A DNA stretch of 64,000 nucleotides from Vicinamibacterales bacterium (GCA_025456345.1 JALOKU010000009.1:1-64000); one strand, 5' to 3'; positions 9,874 through 25,210 are shown, counted from the first letter of the stretch. The notes: generated by a model not told the origin, from the sequence alone. Program-made: numbers and translations.

Positions 9874-12531
9874 ATGCTCGCCCCCCTGGTGTCGGCGTTC
9901 ACCCGGCTCTTCGCCTACGTCGCGAGGCCCATCATCGGCCTCCGCTACCGCATCGAGGTCCGCGGCCTCGAGGCCGTCAAGCGGAAGGGGCGGCGCGGCA
10001 TTCTGTTCCTGCCGAACCACTCGTCGCTGCTGGACCCGGCCTTCATCGTCGCGCACCTCTACCCCGCCTTTCAACTGCGCCCGCTCGCGGACGAGCACCA
10101 GGTCAACCGGACCGTGTTCGGCTACATCGCCCTGCTCTACGGCTCCCGCATCCTGCCGAACCTGGAGCGCAGCGGCGCGGGCGCCCGCGATCGCACCCGC
10201 CAGGCGCTGCAGGAGATCGCCGGCGGCCTGAAGGCCGGCGAGAACATCCTGCTCTACCCGGCCGGCCGTCTGAAGCGCCAGTACCTGGAGGACATCGGCA
10301 GCGCGAGCGGCGTCGAAACGCTCGTCAAGGCGGTGCCTGACGTCCGGATCGTGCTCGTGCGGCACAACGGACTCTGGGGCAGCAGTTTCAGCCTCGGGTA
10401 CAACGGCGAGATGCCGGACATCGGCGCGGCCCTCGCACGCGGGATCAAGTACCTCCTGCTGAACGGCCTCTTCTTCCTGCCGAAACGGCGGATGACGGTC
10501 GAACTGGTCGAGCCGGAAGACTTCCCGCGAACGGGCACGCGATCCGAGATCAACCGGTACCTCGAGCGCTTCTACAACGAAGGCGCCGCGCGGAACACGT
10601 ACGTGCCGTACGGGTTCTGGGAAAAGGGCGGCACGCGCGAGGTGCCGGACCCGGTGCAGGAAGCGACGCTGGCCGATGCGTCGGCGGTGTCACCCGCCAC
10701 GCAAGACCTCGTGCTCGCGCATCTTCGCGAGGCGTCGGGCCGGGGCGACGTGGCCGTCGAGCATCACCTCTCGAAGGACCTGGGGTTCGACAGCCTGGCG
10801 ACCGCCGAGCTGGTGACCTGGCTCCAGCAGGAGTTCGGGTTCTCAGTCGACACGCCCGAGAGTCTCAACACGGTTGCCGACGTCATGCTCGCGGCCGCCG
10901 GCCGGGGCGTGTCCGCCAAGGCGTCCGATCTGAAGGCCCCGCCCACCGCATGGTTCGCCGCAGCCGGGAACCGCTCGGTCCTCACCCTGCCGCAGGGCGA
11001 CACGCTGACGGCCGTGTTCCTGCAGCAGGCCGCGGGCCGCGCCGGCCAGCCGTTGTTCGCGGACCAGGCCAGCGGCACGCGCACCTACCGCGACCTGGTG
11101 ACGGCGGTCCTCGTGCTGAAGCCGAAGCTCGAGCAGCTGCCCGGATCGTACCTCGGCATCATGATGCCGGCATCGGTCGGCGCCTCCGTGTTCCTGCTCG
11201 CCGCTCTTTTCGCCGGCAAGACGCCGGTCATGGTGAACTGGACGACCGGCCCGCGAGCGCTGCGGCATTCGCTCGACACCCTCGGCGTCACCTCCGTCGT
11301 GACCGCGCGGGCGCTCGTCGCGAAACTGGGGTCGTCAGGCGTCGACCTCTCGGGCATCGAGGACACGTTCCTGTTTGTCGAGGACCTTCTGGCGTCGGTC
11401 GGTCCGGCCGAGAAGCTGAGGGCCGCGCTGAGCAGCCGGCTCAGCTGGGCGCCGCTCGAACGGGCCGTGCCGCCCGACACGGCCGTCGTCCTGTTCACGA
11501 GCGGATCGGAGAGCCTGCCGAAGGCCGTGCCGTTGACCCACCGCAATCTGCTGACGAACATCGCCGACATCCTGACCATGGGACATCTGGAGGAGGGCGA
11601 CATCACGGTCGGGCTGCTGCCGCCCTTCCACTCCTTTGGACTCACCACCACCGTGCTGCTGTCGTGGTGCCTGGGCCTGCGCACGGTGTTCCATCCCAAC
11701 CCGACCGAATCGGCGCTGCTGGCGCGCGTGATCGAGACCAACAAGGCCACGGTGCTCTTCGGCACGCCGACGTTCCTCGGCGGGATCGTACGGGTGGCGG
11801 CCGACCGGCAGCTCCGAAGCCTCCGGCTCGCCGTGACGGGCGCCGAGAAGTGCCCCGACAGCCTCTTCGCGACGCTCGGCCAGCGCTGGCCGTCGCTCAT
11901 CGTGCTCGAGGGATACGGCATCACCGAGTGCTCGCCCGTGGTCGCGGTGAACCCCATGGACGAACCGGTTCCCGGCACGATCGGCAGGCTGATGCCGTCG
12001 GTGGAAGGTGCCGTCGTGGACCTCGATCTTGCGCGGCGCGCGGCGCCCGGTGAAACCGGCATGCTGCTGGTGCGCGGTCCCAGCGTGTTCGGCGGGTACC
12101 TGCACTACGCGGGCGAGTCGCCGTTTGTGACCTTCGATGGCCGGTCCTGGTATCGAACCGGGGACCTGGTCGTGATGGCCGCCGACGGCCGCCTGACCTT
12201 CAAGGGCCGGCTCAAGCGTTTCATCAAGCTCGGCGGCGAGATGGTCTCGCTGCCGGCGATCGAGGCCGTCCTCCAACCGCACTTCGGCGAGGCCGACGAC
12301 GGGCCGGTGATGGCCGTTGAGGCCATCGGCCATCCGGATCATCCTGACGTCGTGCTGTTCACGAGACGCCCGGCCGACCGCGCCGAGGTCAATGGCCTCA
12401 TCAAGGAGGCCGGGCTGAGCGCCCTGCACTACGTCCGGCAGGTCACGGTGGTGGAGGCGATCCCGGTGCTCGGCACCGGCAAGACCGACTACCGGGCGCT
12501 GAAGGCCCGCTACTCGCCCCCGGACGCCTGA
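9874..12531 (+). CDS. acyltransferase - acyl carrier protein - AMP-ligase fusion (Aas-like)
   Basis: An 885-residue protein in three parts. Residues ~35-250 are a PlsC-type acyltransferase with NHSSLLD (HX4D) and YPAGR. Residues ~270-345 are an acyl carrier domain with LGFDSLA; Ser307 should carry phosphopantetheine. Residues ~375-880 are an adenylating acyl ligase with LFTSGSESLPKAV, GYGITECSP and YRTGD. E. coli Aas joins the first and last domains; here an ACP sits between them. The likely job is activation of a free fatty acid, loading onto the built-in ACP and transfer to a lysolipid. The ATG at 9874 with GGAGG four bases upstream is chosen over the track's TTG at 9820. Confidence 0.9.
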   Translation: MLAPLVSAFTRLFAYVARPIIGLRYRIEVRGLEAVKRKGRRGILFLPNHSSLLDPAFIVAHLYPAFQLRPLADEHQVNRTVFGYIALLYGSRILPNLERSGAGARDRTRQALQEIAGGLKAGENILLYPAGRLKRQYLEDIGSASGVETLVKAVPDVRIVLVRHNGLWGSSFSLGYNGEMPDIGAALARGIKYLLLNGLFFLPKRRMTVELVEPEDFPRTGTRSEINRYLERFYNEGAARNTYVPYGFWEKGGTREVPDPVQEATLADASAVSPATQDLVLAHLREASGRGDVAVEHHLSKDLGFDSLATAELVTWLQQEFGFSVDTPESLNTVADVMLAAAGRGVSAKASDLKAPPTAWFAAAGNRSVLTLPQGDTLTAVFLQQAAGRAGQPLFADQASGTRTYRDLVTAVLVLKPKLEQLPGSYLGIMMPASVGASVFLLAALFAGKTPVMVNWTTGPRALRHSLDTLGVTSVVTARALVAKLGSSGVDLSGIEDTFLFVEDLLASVGPAEKLRAALSSRLSWAPLERAVPPDTAVVLFTSGSESLPKAVPLTHRNLLTNIADILTMGHLEEGDITVGLLPPFHSFGLTTTVLLSWCLGLRTVFHPNPTESALLARVIETNKATVLFGTPTFLGGIVRVAADRQLRSLRLAVTGAEKCPDSLFATLGQRWPSLIVLEGYGITECSPVVAVNPMDEPVPGTIGRLMPSVEGAVVDLDLARRAAPGETGMLLVRGPSVFGGYLHYAGESPFVTFDGRSWYRTGDLVVMAADGRLTFKGRLKRFIKLGGEMVSLPAIEAVLQPHFGEADDGPVMAVEAIGHPDHPDVVLFTRRPADRAEVNGLIKEAGLSALHYVRQVTVVEAIPVLGTGKTDYRALKARYSPPDA

Positions 12532-12541
12532 TCGCCGCGGA

Positions 12542-13879
12542 TCAGGCGAGGCGGAACGCGGCCGGCCCTGGTGCCGTTTCGAAGAACACGGCCCGGGCCG
12601 CGGCCTCCGGGTGCGCGCGCTCGTACGCCCGCCGCCACGCGCGGCGGAAGTCCTCGCTGCGTCGTTCCGCCACCATCGCCCAGACGCTGCCGCCGAACCC
12701 GGCACCGAACGCGGACGCCGCGGCCGCGCCCAGGCGGCGGGCTTCGCGGGCCAGGCAGACGGTCTCGGGCACCTGGTTGCCCAGCCACTCTTCGACGGCG
12801 TGCTGCGACTGATCGACAAGCGCGCCGAAGCGGTCCAGGTCGCCGTCGCGCAGCGCGTCGCCCGCGCCGGGCACGATGGTCCGGCTCTCCAGCACGAATT
12901 GATCGAACCGCTGCCGCAGCAGACGGGCGCCGAACTCTTCGTCACCCGCCGCGGCAATGGCCTCGCGGATCGCGTCGGCGGCGCCGCTGTCCTCGACGAC
13001 CGCCGCTTCCAGCGTGCTCACGCGCCGCCCGCTCGTGTCACGCCAGATCTGCAGCACCCTGGCCGCCGCACCAGACGCGCGGTTGTAGGTGGCGAGGGCC
13101 GCGCCGGTCTTTTCGGCGAGCAGACCGCTGAACGCCACGACGAACACGTGCCCCGCGGGCATGGCCACATCCCGCTCGAAGTGGACCGGCGCGAAGCGGT
13201 ACTGGCCGAGCGTCGAGGCCCGGCAGCACAAGATGGCCGTGTGGTCTTCGCTGCCGCCGAAGGTCCCGACGCCTGCGTCTCCGGCCAACGGGCCAAAGGT
13301 CCTGCCGTTCTCGACTGTGCCGAGGTACCCGGCCAGATCCTCCGGATGGCCGATCGCGGCGCGGTAGGCCGGCGTCCGATCCAGCTCGTTGAGCGCCGCC
13401 ACGGCGAGGAAGACCGCCACCATGAACGCACTGGAACTGGACATCCCCGACGCCGGAGGCAGGTCGCTGGCGAAGGCGAGGTCCGCGCCGGCGGCCGCCT
13501 CTGGAAAATTCCGCGCGACGCGCCGCAGCACCGTGGCCGGGTAATTGCTCCAGTGCCCCATCACCGGCTGGAGATCCGGGCCCAGTTCGAACGCTGCGCG
13601 ATCCCCGGTGTCCGCATTCACCACGGTGACGCGGCGGTCGCTCCTCGCCCTGGCGACGAGGCAGAACCCCTGCTCGGCGGCGCACAGCAGGCTCCGCCCG
13701 CCGGCGTAGTCGGTGTGCTTGCCGAGCACCTCGATGCGCCCGGGCACGAAGAACGCCGCCTCCCGTGCGGGGCCCTGCCGGCCGAGTGCGGCGCGCGCAC
13801 GCGCGAACAGCGCGTGCTTGGACGCCGCCGCGCCGGCGCGGAGGCCCGACGTGTCGAGGCCGGCGGCGACGGGTACCAT
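12542..13879 (-). CDS. galactokinase-like GHMP sugar kinase
   Basis: A 445-residue GHMP kinase with PGRIEVLGKHTDYAGG (the galactokinase signature, usually GEHTDY), LPPASGMSSSSA (phosphate loop), GVGTFGGSEDH (galactokinase family motif) and GAGFGGSVWAM (third GHMP motif). It should phosphorylate a hexose at C1. Glu to Lys in the signature hints that the sugar may not be galactose itself. It starts at the stop of the nucleotidyltransferase (TGATG), so the two probably make an activated nucleotide sugar in sequence. Confidence 0.85.
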   Translation of the reverse strand: MVPVAAGLDTSGLRAGAAASKHALFARARAALGRQGPAREAAFFVPGRIEVLGKHTDYAGGRSLLCAAEQGFCLVARARSDRRVTVVNADTGDRAAFELGPDLQPVMGHWSNYPATVLRRVARNFPEAAAGADLAFASDLPPASGMSSSSAFMVAVFLAVAALNELDRTPAYRAAIGHPEDLAGYLGTVENGRTFGPLAGDAGVGTFGGSEDHTAILCCRASTLGQYRFAPVHFERDVAMPAGHVFVVAFSGLLAEKTGAALATYNRASGAAARVLQIWRDTSGRRVSTLEAAVVEDSGAADAIREAIAAAGDEEFGARLLRQRFDQFVLESRTIVPGAGDALRDGDLDRFGALVDQSQHAVEEWLGNQVPETVCLAREARRLGAAAASAFGAGFGGSVWAMVAERRSEDFRRAWRRAYERAHPEAAARAVFFETAPGPAAFRLA

Positions 13880-14672
13880 CAGAGGGAGACCTCCACGTTG
13901 GCGAGGCGGCTGGCGACACTCGCGATATCGCCGCGGCTGGACAGATCCAGCACGCCCGCACGCATCCGAACGACGCGGAACCTGGTTCCCGTCTCGTGGC
14001 GCGCGAGCCGCACCGCGTCGGTCAGCTCACGCTCGCCCCGCGCCGAGAGGGGCACCCGCCGGCACGCGTCGAGCACCGACGTGTCGAACCGCCAGCAGTT
14101 CATGCTGATGTACACCTGGTTCCCGAACGCCGCCAGGGTCGCGGCGTCGGGCTTCTCGACGATGTCGAGCATCGATTCGTCGCCGCCGATCCGCACCACC
14201 GCAAACTGGCCGACGCGGTCCGCCGGCACGTTGCCCTCGCGAATCATCGCGTCGCGTTCGAACGCCACCAGGCCCGGGCCGTCCAGCGCCGCCAGCGCCC
14301 GGTATGCCTCCACGGGATAGTAGTTGTCGGAGTTCAGCACGAGGAAATCCCGCGATCCGACCACCGGCGCCGCCGCCGCTACGGCGTCGGCGGTGCCCAA
14401 CGGCTGTTCCTGGACGGCGAAGGCGACGCGCACCCGCGTCGGCGCCGCGGCCCCGCCGTAGTACTCGCGCACCGCGGCGTGCTCGGGGCCGATGACGAGG
14501 CAGACCTCGGCCAGGCCGGCGTCCGCCAGCGCGCTCAGGACGTAGTCCAGGAACGGCCGCCCGATGGGAATCATCGCCTTGACGCCCGTGTCGGCCACGC
14601 GCGCCTGGTCGTCGCCGAGCGCGGCGCCGGCGTCGCCCCGCCGCATCCGCGTGCCGAGCCCGCGGGCGAGGA

Positions 14673-14694
<22 letters not shown>
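13879..14694 (-). CDS. sugar-1-phosphate nucleotidyltransferase
   Basis: About 271 residues, beginning HTPIAVILARGLGTRMR, the nucleotide-binding signature of NTP_transferase enzymes (normally AGGLGTRL). KAMIPIGRPFLDYVL is the substrate-side motif, and LVLNSDNYYP supplies the metal-binding Asp. It should join a sugar 1-phosphate to a nucleotide. The track's start at 14703 is TTG; the ATG at 14694 is preferred. It overlaps the carboxylase 3' end by 22 bases and is coupled to the kinase. Confidence 0.85.
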
Positions 14695-20324
<5,630 letters not shown>

Positions 20325-20388
20325 GAAAGCCTCGATGGCGGACCGGCCGGAATCCACCGGGCGCGCCGTTGACGGCAAAGGACCACGT

Positions 20389-20394
20389 ATTCTA
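20389..20394 (-). promoter_or_regulatory. candidate -10 element for the carboxylase gene
   Basis: TAGAAT on the minus strand lies about 65 bases upstream of the carboxylase ATG, at the 3' end of the GNAT gene. No convincing -35 is seen. Confidence 0.3.
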
Positions 20395-20399
20395 GCCCA

Positions 20400-20873
20400 T
20401 CAGGCGGGATTGGCTGCCGGGGCGAGCCGCTTCTGCATGAGGATTTCGTCGGCCTCCTCGATGAGGAAGGCCTTCAGCGTGCCCGCCGCTTCGAACCCGT
20501 GGCGCTCGTAGAAGCGCCTGGCGCGCGGATTGAAAGAGGAGACGCAGAGAAATATGTGGCGTGCGCGTCCCCGGTAGGTGCGCTCGGCGTGGTCGAGCAG
20601 CGCGGCGCCGACTCCGCGGCTCCGGAAACCCGGTGCCGCCGCGATGGAGACGATGTAGGGCGCACCGGCCAGGCCGGCCGGCCGCACCAGAACGAGCCCG
20701 CACCGCTCGCCTCCGGTTTCGGCAATCTCCAGCACGTCCATCGCGGACGTGCAGGCCGCCAGGCACGCGTCGAACCCGCGGCCGAGCGTGAGCCAGGGGT
20801 CCGACGAGGCCATGACTCCGGCCGCCCATTCCGCATCGTCGCCCGCGGCCATTCGGATCGTGACGGCCAGCAT
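20400..20873 (-). CDS. GNAT-family N-acetyltransferase
   Basis: A 157-residue GNAT fold: MLAVTIRMAAGDDAEW at the N-terminus, then IVSIAAAPGFRSRGVGAALLDHAE, the acetyl-CoA binding motif A, and FNPRARRFYERHGFE (motif B). The ATG at 20873 has GGGAGC upstream; the track's larger frames are out-of-frame extensions. Substrate unknown; a small amine or a protein N-terminus is possible. Confidence 0.88.
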   Translation of the reverse strand: MLAVTIRMAAGDDAEWAAGVMASSDPWLTLGRGFDACLAACTSAMDVLEIAETGGERCGLVLVRPAGLAGAPYIVSIAAAPGFRSRGVGAALLDHAERTYRGRARHIFLCVSSFNPRARRFYERHGFEAAGTLKAFLIEEADEILMQKRLAPAANPA

Positions 20874-20885
20874 GCTCGCTCCCGC

Positions 20886-20891
20886 TATAAT
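20886..20891 (+). promoter_or_regulatory. consensus -10 (TATAAT) before the small membrane protein
   Basis: A perfect TATAAT lies in the divergent gap between the GNAT gene and the 20948 gene, giving a leader of about 50 bases with an AAGAGG ribosome site. A weak TGACGG lies upstream at a longer than ideal spacing. Confidence 0.45.
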
Positions 20892-20947
20892 CGCCGGGCG
20901 GCCGCCGACGTGCGGCCGCCCGGCACCTGACGCACCAAGAGGACCCG

Positions 20948-21355
20948 ATGGCCTCGATCCCCGCGCTGCTCTTCCCGGATCCCCGGCGCCGCCTGCCCCA
21001 CTCCCGCTGGTGGAACATCGGGGCGCGCACGGTGCACCTCGCCGCCACAGGCATCCTGCTCGGCGGCCACGCCTTCGGCGCTGACGCCGCAACGTTGATG
21101 CCGCTGCTGTGGGCGGCGATCGTGAGCGGCGCGGCCATGATCGCGATCGAGTTGTATCCGACCGCCCACTGGGCCCACCAGGTCTGCGCCCTGTTCGTGT
21201 ACGCGAAGCTGGGCGTGCTCTGCCTGGTGCCGTACCTGTGGGAGCAGCGCGTCGCGCTGCTGCTGGCGGTGCTCGTGCTCGCGTCGGTCGGCGCGCACGC
21301 CCCGCGCAGCGTCCGCCATTACTCGCTCTGGTACCGCCGGGTCATGGTCGACTGA
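20948..21355 (+). CDS. small four-helix membrane protein, unknown
   Basis: 135 residues with about four hydrophobic segments, each ~20 residues, and short charged loops (PDPRRRLPHSRWW at the start, HYSLWYRRVMVD at the end). AAGAGG precedes the ATG. The architecture suggests an inner-membrane protein; no family is recognised. It converges on the ferredoxin oxidoreductase genes. Confidence 0.75.
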   Translation: MASIPALLFPDPRRRLPHSRWWNIGARTVHLAATGILLGGHAFGADAATLMPLLWAAIVSGAAMIAIELYPTAHWAHQVCALFVYAKLGVLCLVPYLWEQRVALLLAVLVLASVGAHAPRSVRHYSLWYRRVMVD

Positions 21356-21395
21356 TCACCCGGCGGCGTTCAGCGTCGCTCCGAGGCCCGCTTGC

Positions 21396-21435
21396 CCCGC
21401 CGAAGCCAGCCGGCAGACCGGTTGGGGAAGGCGGG
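21396..21435. terminator. hairpin between convergent genes
   Basis: CCCGCC-gaag-CCAGCCGG-caga-CCGGTTGG-ggaa-GGCGGG folds into a 6-bp plus 8-bp stem (one G-U pair) separated by a symmetric 4x4 internal loop, in the gap between the converging 20948 gene and the oxidoreductase beta subunit. There is no T-run, so it would be a bidirectional block or 3' end stabiliser rather than a classic intrinsic terminator. Confidence 0.55.
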
Positions 21436-21447
21436 AGTCCCGGCCAA

Positions 21448-22344
21448 CTACGGCTTCTTCAACCGAAACACATTGAGCACATCCGCCCGGCTCTTGACGG
21501 TGGACCGCTGGGCGTCCTGGCGCTCCCGCGCGAGGCGTTCGAACGTCGGCCCCGGCTTCGCGTGCCGGAAGAACACGCCCGTGTAGAGCTTCTCGCCGTA
21601 CGCCTGCGCCAGGTCCATGGCGGCCAGCCGGTCGGCGGGGTTGTGACTGAGCGACTCCAGCGTCTGCAGCGTCGCTTTCTGCGCCTTGAGCATCTGGTCT
21701 TCCTGCCCGTAGGTGACGCAGGGCGACTGCACGTTGATGAAGGCGAATCCGGGGTAGCGGATGCCTTCCTCGATGATCTTCGCCAGGCCGTTCATGTCGG
21801 CCGGCGTGCCCTGCGCCACGAACTCCGCGCCGTACCCCAGCACGTAGAGCAGCGGGTTCACCGGGCTCTCCATGGCGCCGTGGGCCGACGACACGGTGGC
21901 GAGGCCCCGGCGGGAGGTCGGCGACAGCTGCCCCTTCGTGAGCCCGTAGATCTGGTTGTCCATCACGATGTACGTGATGTCGATGTTGCGCCGGATGGCG
22001 TGGGCCACGTGGCCGCCGCCAATCGAGAAGCCGTCGCCGTCGCCCCCGGCGCACAGCACCAGGAGGTCGGGGTTGGCCAGCTTGATCCCCTGCGCGATGG
22101 GCAGCGATCGCCCGTGCACGCTGTTGAAGCCGTAGGCGGTGGTATAGCCCGGGATGCGGCTCGAGCAGCCGATGCCGGAGATGAACGCGATCTCGTGGGG
22201 AGGCCGGCCCACGTTGGCCAGCGCCCGGTAGATGGCCTGCACGACGCCGAAGTCGCCGCAGCCCGGACACCAGATGGGCTTCAGATCGCTCTTGTAGTCC
22301 TTCGCGGTGTAGTCCTCGACGGGTCTCGCGCTCAGCGTGCTCAT
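21448..22344 (-). CDS. 2-oxoacid:ferredoxin oxidoreductase, beta subunit (TPP)
   Basis: 298 residues. WCPGCGDFG near the N-terminus, GIGCSSRIPGY and CAGGDGDGFSIGGGH...MDNQIYGLTKGQ make the thiamine-diphosphate and metal-binding core of KorB/PorB-type subunits. With the alpha subunit it decarboxylates a 2-oxoacid (2-oxoglutarate most likely, given the KorAB layout) and passes electrons to ferredoxin. It lies 19 bases downstream of the alpha gene. Confidence 0.95.
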   Translation of the reverse strand: MSTLSARPVEDYTAKDYKSDLKPIWCPGCGDFGVVQAIYRALANVGRPPHEIAFISGIGCSSRIPGYTTAYGFNSVHGRSLPIAQGIKLANPDLLVLCAGGDGDGFSIGGGHVAHAIRRNIDITYIVMDNQIYGLTKGQLSPTSRRGLATVSSAHGAMESPVNPLLYVLGYGAEFVAQGTPADMNGLAKIIEEGIRYPGFAFINVQSPCVTYGQEDQMLKAQKATLQTLESLSHNPADRLAAMDLAQAYGEKLYTGVFFRHAKPGPTFERLARERQDAQRSTVKSRADVLNVFRLKKP

Positions 22345-22363
22345 GTCCCGTGTCCTCGTGTGC

Positions 22364-24148
22364 CTAGCCCTCGGAGGGCTGCTGGTGCTTTTCGCGCTGC
22401 AGCGCGAGGGAGATCTGGCGCAACCGGTCCGCGACCTCGGCCGGCGTGATGGGGTTCGACCCGCTCTTGGCGAGCTGTTCGATCCCGCGCGGCACGTCGA
22501 CGAACATGCGGAGCAGCCTGAACAGCTGGCTCTGGTGGTTCTGCTCCACCACCAGCCCGCGGGCGATGGACGCGAAGAACTCCTGGTAGACCTGTTCCGA
22601 CACCGGGTAGAGCAGCCGCGGCACCAGCAGCTTCACGCGCAGGCCCTGCGTGAGGGCGAGGTGGAAGGCCTCAATGGCGATGCCCGCGGTGCTGCCCCAG
22701 CTGATCAGGCCGAGGGGCGCGTCGGCATGGCCGTCGACGATGAACAAATCGCGCCGCTGCTTGAGCGGGTCGAACTTCCTCAGCCGCTTGTCGTTCATCC
22801 GGCTGTGCATCTCGCCGTTCGCGGTCGGGGCGCCGTGCTCGTTGTGTTCGATCCCGGAGGCGAGGTAGTTGCCGCCCTTCATGCCGGGGTGGCTGATGGG
22901 GCTGATGCCGGTTTCGGTGAAGCGGAACCGGACGTAGTGCTCGAGTTCCTTCGCCGTCGGCTTCTGCCGCTCGATGATGCGGATCGCCGCCGCGTCGATG
23001 GGCTCGGCCGTCTCCTTGCGCTGCCCCACTTCCTGGTCCGACAGGATGATGACCGGCGTCTGGTACTGCTCGGCGAGGTTGAAGGCCTCGATCGTAACGG
23101 GGAACATGTCCTCGGCGCTGACCGGCGCCAGCACGGGGCGGATCACGTCGCCGTGCGCCGAGAACGCGGCCTGGAACAAGTCCGACTGCTCGCCCTTCGT
23201 CGGGATGCCGGTGGAGGGCCCTCCGCGCTGCACGTTCACGCAGACCAGCGGCAGTTCCGCGATGCTGGCCAGGCCGAGCATTTCGGTCTTGAGCGACATG
23301 CCGGGCCCCGACGTCGCCGTCATCGCCTTCTTGCCGGCGAACGACGCGCCCACCACCGCGCCCACGCCCGCGATCTCGTCCTCGGCCTGCAGCATCGTGC
23401 CGCCGTACTTCCAGATCTCGCGGCCGAGGAAGTGCATGATCTCCGACGAGGGCGTGATCGGGTAGCCGCCGAAGAAGTCGCAACCCGCCACGATCGCGGC
23501 GGCCGCGCAGAGGTCGTTGCCGTCCACGACGAATTTCGCCGTCGGCGCGGAGGGCTCCGCCATGAGGCGGTCGGTCTTGAGGGGATGCTGCTCCGCGAAC
23601 TCGAGGCCTGCGTGGAACGCCTTCTCGGCCCGCTCGATGATCTCCTCGCCCTTCTTTGCCAGGCGCTTCCGGATGCCGGCAATCACTTCCTGGCGGCCGA
23701 TGCCGAGCCAGCCCGACATCAGGCCGAGCACCACGGTGTTCTTCGCCCGGTCGCTCCCGCCGGTCTCACGCGCGATCTGCTCGATCGGTACCGGGATCAC
23801 CTCGGCGGGGGTGACACCCACCAGCGGAATCCTGTCCGGCGCCACGTTCGTGTTGCTGTCGTAGATCACCGTGGTCTGGCCGCCGACGGGCAACTCGGCG
23901 CCGAACTTGAGGAAGTCCTCCCAGTTCAGCGCCACCGCGAGGTCGAGCGACCCGCCCGGGCTGAGGACCTTCGCCGTGCACACGCGCAGCCGGAAACTCG
24001 ACTCACCGCCGCGAATCTGCGGGCCGAAACTCTTGGTGAGGACGCCGTGATAGCCCTCGAGCGCGGCCGCGGTGAGCAGCGATTCGCCTGCCGACACGAT
24101 GCCGTCGCCGCCAGAGCCGGCCATTCCGATGACAAGATCCGTATTCAT
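22364..24148 (-). CDS. 2-oxoacid:ferredoxin oxidoreductase, gamma-alpha fused subunit
   Basis: About 594 residues. The N-terminal ~190 residues are the gamma domain (DLVIGMAGSGGDGIVSAGE, KSFGPQIRGGESSFRL). The alpha part carries GNDLCAAAAIVAGCDFFGGYPITPSSEIMH and TSGPGMSLKTEMLG. This gamma-alpha fusion with a separate beta is the KorAB arrangement. The track start at 24298 gives a non-homologous tail; the ATG at 24148 starts at the first strand of the gamma domain. Together with NfnAB and NifJ it places ferredoxin at the centre of this organism's carbon metabolism. Confidence 0.95.
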   Translation of the reverse strand: MNTDLVIGMAGSGGDGIVSAGESLLTAAALEGYHGVLTKSFGPQIRGGESSFRLRVCTAKVLSPGGSLDLAVALNWEDFLKFGAELPVGGQTTVIYDSNTNVAPDRIPLVGVTPAEVIPVPIEQIARETGGSDRAKNTVVLGLMSGWLGIGRQEVIAGIRKRLAKKGEEIIERAEKAFHAGLEFAEQHPLKTDRLMAEPSAPTAKFVVDGNDLCAAAAIVAGCDFFGGYPITPSSEIMHFLGREIWKYGGTMLQAEDEIAGVGAVVGASFAGKKAMTATSGPGMSLKTEMLGLASIAELPLVCVNVQRGGPSTGIPTKGEQSDLFQAAFSAHGDVIRPVLAPVSAEDMFPVTIEAFNLAEQYQTPVIILSDQEVGQRKETAEPIDAAAIRIIERQKPTAKELEHYVRFRFTETGISPISHPGMKGGNYLASGIEHNEHGAPTANGEMHSRMNDKRLRKFDPLKQRRDLFIVDGHADAPLGLISWGSTAGIAIEAFHLALTQGLRVKLLVPRLLYPVSEQVYQEFFASIARGLVVEQNHQSQLFRLLRMFVDVPRGIEQLAKSGSNPITPAEVADRLRQISLALQREKHQQPSEG

Positions 24149-24242
24149 GGCAATCCCGGGAGACAGTGGGTTCGTGGTGGCCACGTCGACCGACTCAGCC
24201 GGAGGCGGCACCTCACGGCCGACGTAAAGCCCCGCAAGCATA

Positions 24243-25154
24243 TCAGATGGAATCTGGCTCGGGCCAGAGCCACGCCGCACCCCTGACACCGCTGGCATCG
24301 CCGTGGCGCGGGGCGGCCAGCCTCGTGTCGACGCGGTCGGAGAAGACCCACGGCGCCCACTGCGCGGGTACGTGCTCGTAGAGGCGAGTCAGCTTCGACA
24401 ACCCGCCGCCAAGCACGATGACATCGGGGTCGAGCACGTTGATGACGCTCGCGAGCGCGCGCGCCATCCGCCCCTCGTACCGGCGGAGCGTCGCGTCGGC
24501 GTCCGCATCGCCTCCCTCCGCGAGTGCGGCAATCGCCTCGCCGCTCAGCCGGACGCCGGATGCCTGCTCGTGGTCGCGTGCCAGACCGGGGCCAGAGAGG
24601 AACGTCTCGATGCACCCCCGCCGGCCGCAGTAACACGGCCCGCCCGGCCACTCCTCCGGCCCGGGCCAGGGCAGCGGGTTGTGTCCCCACTCCCCCGCGA
24701 TCGCGTTCGGCCCGGTGACGATCTGCTGGCGCACGGCAATGCCGCCGCCGGTGCCGGTGCCGATGATGACGCCGAAGACCACCGCGGCGCCGGCCGCTGC
24801 GCCGTCACACGCCTCGGAGAGCGCGAAGCAGTTCGCGTCGTTGGCCAGCCGCACGGCGCGGCCGAGCGCCCGGTCGAGGTCCTGCTGCAGCGGCCTCCCG
24901 TTGAGCCATGTGGAGTTGGCGTTCTTCACGAGACCGGTCGCGGGCGAGACGGCGCCGGGCATGCCGATGCCCACCGTGCCGCGCGACCCGGCCTCCGCCT
25001 CGAGCGTGGCCACCAGCCCGGCAATCGCCCGGACCGTGGCGCCGTAGTCGTCCCGCGGCGTCGCGATGCGCCGGCCAGCCGCGACCCGGCCGCCCGCCGC
25101 GAGCGCGATGCCTTCGATTTTCGTGCCGCCGAGGTCGATGCCGATTCGAACCAT
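24243..25154 (-). CDS. ROK-family sugar kinase
   Basis: 303 residues starting MVRIGIDLGGTKIEG, the ATP-binding phosphate-1 motif. GIGMPGAVSP, LANDANCFALSEA (catalytic Asp) and GTGTGGGIA follow, and the ROK zinc-binding signature is visible as GHNPLP...CYCGRRGCIETF. The size and motifs suit a fructokinase, glucokinase or N-acetylglucosamine kinase; the choice cannot be made by eye. Confidence 0.9.
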   Translation of the reverse strand: MVRIGIDLGGTKIEGIALAAGGRVAAGRRIATPRDDYGATVRAIAGLVATLEAEAGSRGTVGIGMPGAVSPATGLVKNANSTWLNGRPLQQDLDRALGRAVRLANDANCFALSEACDGAAAGAAVVFGVIIGTGTGGGIAVRQQIVTGPNAIAGEWGHNPLPWPGPEEWPGGPCYCGRRGCIETFLSGPGLARDHEQASGVRLSGEAIAALAEGGDADADATLRRYEGRMARALASVINVLDPDVIVLGGGLSKLTRLYEHVPAQWAPWVFSDRVDTRLAAPRHGDASGVRGAAWLWPEPDSI

Positions 25155-25210
25155 GATGCCGTCCGCCCGCGCCGCCCCCGTCAGCCGGGTCGCCGCGCCC
25201 GGCGCCCTGT

